Source: UBA8437 sp003445035
Lineage (GTDB): Bacteria > Planctomycetota > Planctomycetia > Planctomycetales > Planctomycetaceae
NCBI GenBank assembly: GCA_937901285.1
Contig: CALCHI010000511.1
Coordinates: 1-5,922, forward strand
Direction: 5' to 3'
DNA length: 5,922 nucleotides
This document shows, one piece after another, positions 1-5,921 of the stretch. A model generated the notes under the pieces. The model had not been told where the DNA came from, ran no database searches, and saw only the letters and a program-made list of their open reading frames with translations. Within the stretch, counting starts at the first letter, position 1, and every line of letters starts with the position of its first letter. Made by a program: the position numbers and the translations under genes.

Positions 1-882
1 GGCTTCAAGGAGTGGGTCACCAGTGTTGCGGTTTCTCCCGACGGCAAGGAATTTGCCGCCGGGTCCTATGGCACGATCCGTCGCTGGCAGACCGGTACCC
101 GAAAGGGTTTGCCGGCGATCAAGGTCAGGGACGGTTACGTCCGTGACCTGGCCTACTCGCCCGATGGCAAGTGGTTGGCGGCCGGAGGTTACCAGCGGAC
201 ATTCGTGGTCGAGACCGCCACAGGGAAACTGGCGCGGTCATTGAAGGGACAACGTGGCCAGGTCACAGGTGTCGCTTTCTCGCCCGACGGCAAGCTGCTG
301 GCCACGTCCAGCGATGACGAGACGGTGCACGTCTGGAACAGTGCCGATGGCTCATCGATCCGTGTTCTCGAGGGCCACAGCTTTCCGGTCCAGGACGTGG
401 TCTTTTCCCCCGATGGCCGACGGATTGTTTCGGCTGCCGGTGACGAAACCCGCTCGACGAAGCGAGGCGAGGTGATCACCTGGGACGCGGCTTCGGGCAA
501 ACAACTGTCGACACTGACCGACCACAAGAAGGCGGCCACCGCCGCCGCGTTTTCCCCTGACGGCAAGCTGATGGTCACGACCAGTTACGACGAGACGGTC
601 AACGTGTATTCGTCGGGCCAGGACAAGCCACTGGGGTTCTTCGGCGGACACGGACGCCCCACCACCTCGGCGCTCTTCAGCCCCGACGGTCGCTGGGTGA
701 TCTCCGGCAGCGGTGGACGCGCCAAGGGCAAGAACGAGATCAAGGTCTGGACGCCGCGGGGGGGCGAGGAACTGGCGACGATCGGTGACCACGCCGCTCG
801 CGTGGCCGACATCGCCATCTCGCCGGACGGCCGACAGTTGTTCTCGGCCAGTTACGACAAGACGGTCTGCGTCTGGGACCTG
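1..882 (+). repeat. Seven tandem WD40 repeats (coding repeat)
   Basis: Successive units of about 41-49 codons each contain the F/Y-SPDG-K/R turn, followed by a strand ending in W or Y. Units four and six are longer because of small insertions: a charged stretch with TRSTKRG near residues 150-156 and GGRAKGKNE near 234-242. The first unit is cut by the window edge, so more blades could lie upstream. The similarity is mainly at protein level; the DNA copies have diverged, so this is an old repeat and not a recent tandem duplication. Confidence 0.88.
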
Positions 883-1896
883 GCCGCACTGGGCGGCGGT
901 GCCAAGACCGCCGCAGTGGCTACGGCTGCAGCGGCCGCCGCCAAGAAGCCGCGGACTCTCCGTGCGGGGATCATCGGGCTGGACACCTCGCACGTCATTG
1001 CCTTCAGCCGGATCCTCAACGACGCCAAGGCGCCGCCGGAACTGGCCAACTGCCGGGTCGTCGCCGCCTACCCCAAGGGGAGCCCCGACATCGAGTCGAG
1101 CACGAAGCGGGTGCCCGGTTACATCAAGCAGGTCAAGGAGCTGGGTGTCGAGATCGTCGATTCGATTCCCGCGTTGCTCAAGCGGGTGGACGTGATCCTG
1201 TTGGAGACCAACGATGGGCGTCCGCATCTCGAACAGGTGCTGCCCGCGCTGCGGGCCGGTAAACCGGTTTTCATCGACAAGCCGATAGCCGGGTCGCTGG
1301 CCGATGCGGTTGCGATTTTCCAGGCCGCCGCGAAGTACAAGGTCCCGGTGTTCAGTTCCTCGTCCCTGCGGTACGGCAAGAACAGCCAGGCGGTGCGGGC
1401 CGGGAGCATCGGCGTGGTGAAGCGGTGTGAAACCACCAGCCCGTGTTCGCTCGAGAAGACGCACCCGGACCTCTTCTGGTACGGCATCCACGGTGTCGAG
1501 TCGCTGTTCACCGTGATGAAGGCCGGCTGCCAGACGGTGACCCGCAAGAAGAGCACGGATGCGCTGGAGGTGGTCGAAGGGACGTGGAAGGGTGGCCGGA
1601 TCGGCATCTTCACCGGCACCCGGCCCGGCAAGGGCTACAGCGGAAAGGCCGAGGGAAGCAAGGGCAACGCGGCCGTCGGATCCTATGACGGTTACGCCCC
1701 GCTGGTGGTCGACATCGTGCGGTTCTTCCGCACCGGCAAGTCGTCGATCCCCGAGCGGGAGACGATCGAGATCTACGCCTTCATGGAGGCTGCCGACGAG
1801 AGCAAGCGTCAGGGGGGCAAGCCGGTGACGATCGAGAGCGTTCTGGCCAAGGCGCGAAAGCAGGCCGCGAAGCGGTTGGCGGAGCTGGACAAGTGA
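1..1896 (+). CDS. WD40 repeat / Gfo-Idh-MocA oxidoreductase-like fusion protein, 5' end missing
   Basis: The frame is open from base 1 to the TGA at 1894-1896 (631 codons seen), so the true start lies upstream; the in-frame TTG at 109 is not a credible start because WD40 sequence continues before it. Counting residues from base 1, seven WD40 repeats carry an SPDG turn at residues 12, 53, 94, 136, 185, 227 and 274, several ending in VW-type strands, enough for one seven-bladed propeller. An Ala-rich linker (about 298-316) leads into a Gfo/Idh/MocA-like domain (about 319-631): Rossmann strand with G323-IIG-LDTSH331, an EKP-equivalent DKP (D426-K427-P428) and a GIHGVE motif with H497. Such domains normally bind NAD(P) and oxidise or reduce sugars or cyclitols, but two Rossmann glycines appear replaced (D328, H331), so activity is uncertain. 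The propeller probably mediates protein contacts. Export cannot be judged without the N-terminus. The gene is coupled to the downstream amidohydrolase. Domain calls are firm; substrate is unknown. Confidence 0.9.
   Translation, partial: GFKEWVTSVAVSPDGKEFAAGSYGTIRRWQTGTRKGLPAIKVRDGYVRDLAYSPDGKWLAAGGYQRTFVVETATGKLARSLKGQRGQVTGVAFSPDGKLLATSSDDETVHVWNSADGSSIRVLEGHSFPVQDVVFSPDGRRIVSAAGDETRSTKRGEVITWDAASGKQLSTLTDHKKAATAAAFSPDGKLMVTTSYDETVNVYSSGQDKPLGFFGGHGRPTTSALFSPDGRWVISGSGGRAKGKNEIKVWTPRGGEELATIGDHAARVADIAISPDGRQLFSASYDKTVCVWDLAALGGGAKTAAVATAAAAAAKKPRTLRAGIIGLDTSHVIAFSRILNDAKAPPELANCRVVAAYPKGSPDIESSTKRVPGYIKQVKELGVEIVDSIPALLKRVDVILLETNDGRPHLEQVLPALRAGKPVFIDKPIAGSLADAVAIFQAAAKYKVPVFSSSSLRYGKNSQAVRAGSIGVVKRCETTSPCSLEKTHPDLFWYGIHGVESLFTVMKAGCQTVTRKKSTDALEVVEGTWKGGRIGIFTGTRPGKGYSGKAEGSKGNAAVGSYDGYAPLVVDIVRFFRTGKSSIPERETIEIYAFMEAADESKRQGGKPVTIESVLAKARKQAAKRLAELDK
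1881..1884 (+). promoter_or_regulatory. Shine-Dalgarno GGAG for the coupled amidohydrolase start
   Basis: GGAG lies inside the last codons of the fusion gene, eight bases before the GTG at 1893. Together with the overlapping GTGA (start of one gene, stop of the other), it supports GTG 1893 as the true start and suggests translational coupling. Confidence 0.65.
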
Positions 1897-1988
1897 GAAT
1901 CGGTGAGGCGATCAACCGACGAGAGTTCCTGGTCACCTCTTCGGCGTCGGCCGCACTGGCCCTGTCGTCGCAGGGTGCTTCGGCCGCC
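1893..1988 (+). other. Twin-arginine (Tat) signal peptide region of the amidohydrolase
   Basis: The first 32 codons encode a short n-region with NRREFL, a weakly hydrophobic Ala/Ser/Leu core (residues 13-26), and an AxA-type end (GASAAE). The consensus S/T-R-R-x-F-L-K is matched at RR, F and L, with Asn before the arginines. Many planctomycete hydrolases have this arrangement. The exact cleavage site is a guess. Confidence 0.75.
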
Positions 1989-2822
1989 GAACGGCCGTCC
2001 CCGGTCATCGACACTCACCTCCACTGCTTCGCCGGTCCCGACGACAAGCGGTTTCCGTTTCATCAACGGGCTCCCTACCGACCCGCCGCATCGGCCTCGC
2101 CCGAGCACCTGTTGAAATGCATGGCCGGAGCCGACATTGATCATGCGGTCGTCGTCCACCCCGAGCCGTACCAGGACGACCATCGTTACCTGGACCACTG
2201 CCTGAAGGTCGGTGGGAAGAAACTGAAGGGGACCTGCCTGTTCTTCGGGGACCGGGAGGGTTCACTCGAGAAGATGCCGGCGCTGGTCAAGCGGAATCCC
2301 GGCCGGATCGTCGCCGCACGGATCCACGCGTTTCGCAAAGATCGCATCCCCGATTTCAGCAAGCCCGGCGTGGGCCGTGTGTGGAAGATGGCCGCCGAGC
2401 TGGGCCTGGCCGTGCAACTGCACTTCGAGCCGAAATACGCCGGGGGGTTCGAGAAGTACATCCGTGAGTATCCCCGGACGACCGTGGTGATCGACCACTT
2501 GGGTCGACCGTTGCAGGGCACCCCCGCCGAGCACGCCAAGGTGCTCCGCTGGGCTCGGTACAAGAACACGATCATCAAGGTTGCATCGCTGCCGGCCGTC
2601 GGCACCAAGACCCCCAGGCCAATCGGCCCGATCATCCGACGGCTGGTCGATGCCTACGGACCGGGGCGATCGATCTACGGGGGCGGGTTCAACGGCCAGG
2701 CGACCGGTAAGAGTTACCGGGCCTACCGGGAGCGTGTGGCGGGGTACCTGGCGAATCTGTCGAAAGACGATCTGGCACTGGTGCTGGGCGGGACCGCGTC
2801 GAAGGTGTTCGGGTTCGCCTGA
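1893..2822 (+). CDS. Tat-exported amidohydrolase family 2 protein (PF04909-like)
   Basis: A 309-residue protein in the usual size range for Amidohydrolase_2 TIM-barrel enzymes, which hydrolyse lactones or decarboxylate aromatic acids with a bound divalent metal. The N-terminus carries a twin-arginine signal (R9-R10 in NRREFLVTS, hydrophobic Ala-rich core, likely cleavage near ASA-AE at 29-33), so it should act outside the cytoplasm. Metal-site motifs seen are DTHLH (H42, H44), LHFEP (H177) and IDHLGRP (H202). The C-terminal motif usually reading YGSDFP is here IYGGGFN (261-267), with glycine 265 where the family's conserved aspartate is expected. The GTG start overlaps the previous stop by four bases and has a good GGAG. 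Co-transcription with the oxidoreductase-like fusion suggests a shared pathway, by analogy with dehydrogenase/lactonase pairs. Family call is firm; activity and substrate are open. Confidence 0.88.
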   Translation: MRIGEAINRREFLVTSSASAALALSSQGASAAERPSPVIDTHLHCFAGPDDKRFPFHQRAPYRPAASASPEHLLKCMAGADIDHAVVVHPEPYQDDHRYLDHCLKVGGKKLKGTCLFFGDREGSLEKMPALVKRNPGRIVAARIHAFRKDRIPDFSKPGVGRVWKMAAELGLAVQLHFEPKYAGGFEKYIREYPRTTVVIDHLGRPLQGTPAEHAKVLRWARYKNTIIKVASLPAVGTKTPRPIGPIIRRLVDAYGPGRSIYGGGFNGQATGKSYRAYRERVAGYLANLSKDDLALVLGGTASKVFGFA

Positions 2823-2830
2823 ACCGGGCG

Positions 2831-4039
2831 TCAGGCTCCGTACTTTTCCAGCCGGCCGGCGTGAGCCAGTGCCAGCAGAATCAGGTGCTGGGCCTCGAAC
2901 TGGCCCAGGCTCCCGGTCCGGCACTGGTCTTCGCCGAACGCGGTTGAGGCGTCGGTGCGGGCACGGTCACTGGTGATCAGCGTCGGCACCGGGTGCCAGC
3001 TGTGCGACTTCATCTTCGCCGGCGTGCTGTGGTCGCCGGTGACGATCATCACATCGGGACCCAGGGCGGTGATCCGGGGTACTGCTGCGTCGAGCTGCTC
3101 GATCCGTGCCACCTTCCCGTCAAAGTCTCCGTCTTCACCGGTCGAGTCGGTGTACTTGAAGTGGATGAAGAAGAAGTCGTAGTCGTTCCACGTGGCTTCA
3201 AGCCGGTCCATCTGCGATTCGAGCGTCGTGCCGGCGTCGAGCACGTCCATCTGGACCAGCCGGGCCAGGCCGCGGTACATGGGGTACACGGCGATCGCGC
3301 CAGGGTTCAGGCCGTAGACCTCCTGGAAGCGGGGAATCTCGGGCAACATTGCGATGCCCCGCATCGTCAGCAGGTTGGCTGGTGATTCGTCAGCCAGCAG
3401 GCCGCGGGCCTGCTCCAGGAACTCCTTGCAGATCCCGGCCGTCTTCTGCGACGGCTCATCGGCTCCGACCGGTTCCAGCGGTGGCACGCCTGTGGCCTGC
3501 GGATCGGTGTCGTTAACGCGGCCCCCGAGACCCTCTCCCCGAAAGATGATCACCAGCCGGTACTCCTTGACCGGTCGCACGAAGACCTCGACGCCGGGGA
3601 TCTCGATCGCGTCGAGGATCTCACACAACCGCTCACCGATTTCACTGGCGATCCGTCCCGCACGGCGGTCGGTGATGTTTCCGTCGGGGTCGATCGTGCA
3701 GAAATTTCCCCGGATGGCCACATCGTTGGAGCCGAGTTCGAAGTCGATTCCCAGCGCCTCGAGCACCCCGCGGCCGATGTCGTATTCCAGCGGATCGTAG
3801 CCGAACAGGCCCAGGTGTCCGGGGCCGCTGCCCGGTGTGATTCCCGGAAGGACCGGGATACTGCCGCCGGTTTCGCCGACGGAGGCCAGGGCATCGAGGT
3901 TTGGCGTGTTGGCCGATTCGAGCTCGGTCTTCCCGCCGGCTTCAAGCGGCAGACCGCCCAGGCCATCCGAGACCAGCAGGACGATCTTCGAGCCGTTGTC
4001 TTTCTGCAGGCGACGTGTGAGGTCGTGAACGCGTGTCAT
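2831..4039 (-). CDS. apgM: 2,3-bisphosphoglycerate-independent phosphoglycerate mutase, archaeal type (ApgM)
   Basis: A cytoplasmic enzyme interconverting 3- and 2-phosphoglycerate in glycolysis and gluconeogenesis; 402 residues, close to the usual ApgM length of about 400. It belongs to the alkaline-phosphatase superfamily. Visible motifs: SDGLGG with metal-ligand D25; ANTPNLD (43-49); PGSGPGHL with presumed nucleophile S71; GRGVLEALG; RGNFCT; NDTDPQATG; HFKYTDSTGEDGDFDGK with D298; and VTGDHSTP with D336-H337, then H346 and H349. The ATG at 4039 was chosen because homology-like sequence begins just after it. A TTG at 4075 would extend the protein by 12 residues, but those codons overlap the AT-rich promoter-like island. 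No Shine-Dalgarno is visible before the ATG. Residue E302 stands where many ApgM sequences have His (GHDG); this may be a subgroup feature. It converges with the amidohydrolase gene, leaving eight bases between stops. Confidence 0.93.
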   Translation of the reverse strand: MTRVHDLTRRLQKDNGSKIVLLVSDGLGGLPLEAGGKTELESANTPNLDALASVGETGGSIPVLPGITPGSGPGHLGLFGYDPLEYDIGRGVLEALGIDFELGSNDVAIRGNFCTIDPDGNITDRRAGRIASEIGERLCEILDAIEIPGVEVFVRPVKEYRLVIIFRGEGLGGRVNDTDPQATGVPPLEPVGADEPSQKTAGICKEFLEQARGLLADESPANLLTMRGIAMLPEIPRFQEVYGLNPGAIAVYPMYRGLARLVQMDVLDAGTTLESQMDRLEATWNDYDFFFIHFKYTDSTGEDGDFDGKVARIEQLDAAVPRITALGPDVMIVTGDHSTPAKMKSHSWHPVPTLITSDRARTDASTAFGEDQCRTGSLGQFEAQHLILLALAHAGRLEKYGA

Positions 4040-4057
4040 CGGCTGGTCCGTTTTTAG

Positions 4058-4063
4058 CTTATA
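4058..4063 (-). promoter_or_regulatory. Candidate -10 element for apgM
   Basis: Reading the minus strand, TATAAG lies in the only AT-rich patch between the divergent genes. Transcription would begin near 4050, leaving a leader of roughly a dozen bases before the ATG at 4039, which fits the absence of a Shine-Dalgarno there. No recognisable -35 hexamer sits at 16-18 bases, so this is a weak call based on composition and position. Confidence 0.35.
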
Positions 4064-4065
4064 AT
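4060..4065 (+). promoter_or_regulatory. Candidate -10 element (TATAAT) for the membrane-protein gene
   Basis: A perfect TATAAT on the plus strand, overlapping the minus-strand hexamer by four bases, in otherwise GC-rich DNA. It would start transcription near 4072 and give a leader of about 60 bases that contains the AGGA before the ATG at 4133. No good -35 is found at normal spacing (the bases are CATCGG or nearby), so the promoter could need an activator or be read by an alternative sigma factor. Confidence 0.4.
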
Positions 4066-4120
4066 CAATCCGCAAAGTTCACCCGGCAGCATGTTCCCGT
4101 AGTGTAGGCGGACGCCGGAC

Positions 4121-4124
4121 AGGA
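4121..4124 (+). promoter_or_regulatory. Shine-Dalgarno AGGA for the membrane-protein gene
   Basis: AGGA lies eight bases upstream of the ATG at 4133, a normal spacing, and decides the start. The earlier ATG at 4091 is followed by an in-frame TAG after two codons and cannot open this gene. Confidence 0.6.
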
Positions 4125-4132
4125 AACAGCCC

Positions 4133-4663
4133 ATGGAATCGATCGAGCTGGTACCGGGGATCGGACCGGAGCTGACTCGCTGGATGGCGCGGTTGGCGGT
4201 CGCCGGCTGGACAGCCTGGTTGTTGTTGGCTGTCGCCGCGGCGCCGGCGACGACCCGGCGATGTCTGTGGACCGTCGGGCTGTTGGCTCACCTGGGTCAC
4301 GTGTTCTGTGCCTTCCATTTCATCCATCACTGGAGTCATGCCGAAGCGGTGTTGCACACCGCCCGGTTGACCGAGCGGGTGACCGGGTTGAGCTGGGGAC
4401 AGGGCGTCTGGATCAATTACGTCTTCACCCTGGTCTGGGTGGCTGATGCGGCGTGGTGGTGGTGCCGACCGGCCGAGACGCCTCGGCGAGCGGGCCGAGC
4501 CATGGTGCTCCACGGGTTCTTCGCGTTCCTGTTCTTCAACGCGACGGTCGTGTTCGGCCCGTGGCTCTGGAAGCCGGTGGGAGCGGGTGTGGCGGTGCTG
4601 GCGGGCGTGGCCTGGATGCGACGGCGACGGATCGTCAGCGGTGGGCGTCGATCATCCGAGTGA
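4133..4663 (+). CDS. Small multi-pass membrane protein, His/Trp-rich, unknown function
   Basis: A 176-residue protein I cannot assign to a named family; I have a loose memory of similar hypothetical proteins in planctomycetes. Five likely membrane helices: about 20-39, 45-66, 91-111, 123-146 and 148-162. Arginines at 42-43, 112-122 and the RRRR at 163-166 predict, by the positive-inside rule, a cytoplasmic C-terminus and an external N-terminus. The end of helix 2 and the following loop hold a dense histidine group (H53, H56, H62, H65, H66, H69, H75) with E71, on the predicted outer side, and helix 3 ends in AAWWWC (106-111). This could bind a metal or haem, or simply be a structural signature; nothing else supports a function. 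It has an AGGA ribosome site, lies divergent from apgM, and its last 29 bases overlap the convergent glycosyltransferase gene. GC-rich codon use like its neighbours supports a real gene. Confidence 0.8.
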   Translation: MESIELVPGIGPELTRWMARLAVAGWTAWLLLAVAAAPATTRRCLWTVGLLAHLGHVFCAFHFIHHWSHAEAVLHTARLTERVTGLSWGQGVWINYVFTLVWVADAAWWWCRPAETPRRAGRAMVLHGFFAFLFFNATVVFGPWLWKPVGAGVAVLAGVAWMRRRRIVSGGRRSSE

Positions 4664-5921
4664 ACAGCTCGAGCGACCGCTGGGCCATCCGTTCGGGGCC
4701 AAACAGCTCGTGCACCCGGTTTCGACCGGTGGTGGCCAGTTCGATCCGCCGTGACGAATCTTCGATCAGTGCCTCGAGCGCGTCGGCCAACGCCTCGGGC
4801 TGGCCCGGTTCAACCAGTACGCCGCCCCCGGTCGCTGCGATCATCTCGGGGAACGCACCATGATCGGGCTGCACCACCGGCACCCCGTTGGCCAGTGCTT
4901 CGAGCACGTAAAGGCCCTTGGGTTCGCGGTACAGGGTGGGAACGCTGAGCACGTCGAGCGACTTCAGGAACTTGATCTTCGAGGCGGTGTCCGGCGGACT
5001 GCCGATGTAGCTGAACGCATCACCGAGGTCGGCGGCCGCGGTCCTCACCTGGTCGAAGTACTCGCGGTCGCGTTGGCCCAGGTACCCGCCGGCTTTCAGC
5101 CGGACCTCGGGGCGTCGTGCGTGGAGAATGCGGAAAGCGTCGACGAGTCGGTCGAGGCCCTTTTCGGGGCAGATGCGGGCGAAGTATCCCACCGTGAACG
5201 GCTCGCCGGTTGTCTCCGGTTGTCCGTCATGTTCGGCCAGGTCGATGCCCAGTGGCAGGGTGTGGAACTTCCTCGCGTCGAGTCCGAGGTAGCGAACCAT
5301 GTGATCGCGGTAGTAGTCGCTGTGGACGATGAACCCGTCGAAGTCGGCGGCCAGGTCGTGGATCGCCTCGATTGCCTGACTGCGATATGGCTCGACCAGG
5401 TCTTCCAGGAAGACGTCATCGCCCTGGAGGACGCACATCAACGGGATGTCGATCTTCTGCCTGATCGCTCTCGCAGTTCCCGCCAGCAGGGCATTGGAAA
5501 AGCAGATGACATCGGGCTTCAGCGACGAGCCGAAGGCGTCGGCGAGTTCCAGGACGTGCGTACGGTGAGGACCGTTTTCGCCCTGGAGCATGTCGAGTGT
5601 CATTGCACCCAGCTGCCGGGCGTCGGTGCTGACACCGAAGCGGGTGGCCAGCCGCAGGGCCCAGGGACGGTCGACCCAGCGGGTCAGGATCCGGGGCAGG
5701 CGACGGAACAGGCGGCTGCGGTGGGCCAGGTAGACGCCGACCCCGCCGAAATAGACTTCGGAGGTGCTGACGTCCTGTTCGTCGACCCGGATCGGCGTGT
5801 ACGTGGGGACCAGGCTGACGTCGGCCCCCTCGTCGATCAGAGAGCGGGCCCAGGTGTTGTCGTGCATGCACGAACCGCAGAACATCCCGGCGCCGCCGGC
5901 GGTGACGATGGCGATGTGCAT
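4635..5921 (-). CDS. GT4-family glycosyltransferase (GT-B fold)
   Basis: A 428-residue protein of normal GT4 length, expected to transfer a sugar from a nucleotide-sugar donor; acceptor and sugar cannot be told. The N-terminal acceptor domain starts MHIAIVTAGGAGMF with a CGSC pair (C15, C18), then PTYTPIRVDEQDVS. An LPLGID motif (223-227) marks the domain junction. The C-terminal donor domain (PF00534-like) has GYFARICPEKGLDRL with E253-K254-G255, and the E-x7-E signature E333-PKGLYVL-E341, followed by GVPVVQPDHGAFPE. There is no signal peptide or clear membrane helix, so it is likely cytoplasmic or peripheral at the membrane. The ATG at 5921-5919 is the natural start because the first beta strand begins at once; its upstream region lies outside the window. 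Its 3' end overlaps the membrane-protein gene tail-to-tail. Lipopolysaccharide or exopolysaccharide synthesis is possible but not shown by the neighbours. Confidence 0.92.
   Translation of the reverse strand: MHIAIVTAGGAGMFCGSCMHDNTWARSLIDEGADVSLVPTYTPIRVDEQDVSTSEVYFGGVGVYLAHRSRLFRRLPRILTRWVDRPWALRLATRFGVSTDARQLGAMTLDMLQGENGPHRTHVLELADAFGSSLKPDVICFSNALLAGTARAIRQKIDIPLMCVLQGDDVFLEDLVEPYRSQAIEAIHDLAADFDGFIVHSDYYRDHMVRYLGLDARKFHTLPLGIDLAEHDGQPETTGEPFTVGYFARICPEKGLDRLVDAFRILHARRPEVRLKAGGYLGQRDREYFDQVRTAAADLGDAFSYIGSPPDTASKIKFLKSLDVLSVPTLYREPKGLYVLEALANGVPVVQPDHGAFPEMIAATGGGVLVEPGQPEALADALEALIEDSSRRIELATTGRNRVHELFGPERMAQRSLELFTRMIDAHR

Noticed and set aside
109..111. TTG as start of the WD40 gene
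   Set aside because: The frame is open to base 1 and encodes a further WD40 unit with its SPDG turn before this codon, so the gene begins outside the window.
898..948. Ala-rich low-complexity stretch as a possible assembly artefact joining two genes
   Set aside because: The frame runs through without a break, the GCN codons vary (gcc, gca, gct, gcg), and Ala-rich linkers are ordinary between domains in GC-rich genomes; kept as a real linker, though reads across it would settle it.
352..1491. Long open frame on the minus strand (379 codons) opposite the fusion gene
   Set aside because: It lies wholly antisense to a clear WD40/oxidoreductase frame, and its translation is rich in Arg, Gly, Pro and His without any family motif, as expected from a GC-rich shadow frame.
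2262..2924. Minus-strand open frame (220 codons) across the amidohydrolase and the apgM end
   Set aside because: It overlaps two well-supported genes and gives an Arg/Pro/Gly-rich translation with no recognisable motif.
4041..4055. Possible terminator: short CGG/CCG pairing followed by TTTTT on the plus strand
   Set aside because: The stem would be only three base pairs, and the site lies upstream of a gene start in a divergent gap with no plus-strand transcript expected to end there.
4073..4075. TTG as start of apgM
   Set aside because: It adds 12 residues unlike the family N-terminus and would place coding sequence over the AT-rich promoter-like island; the ATG at 4039 fits better.
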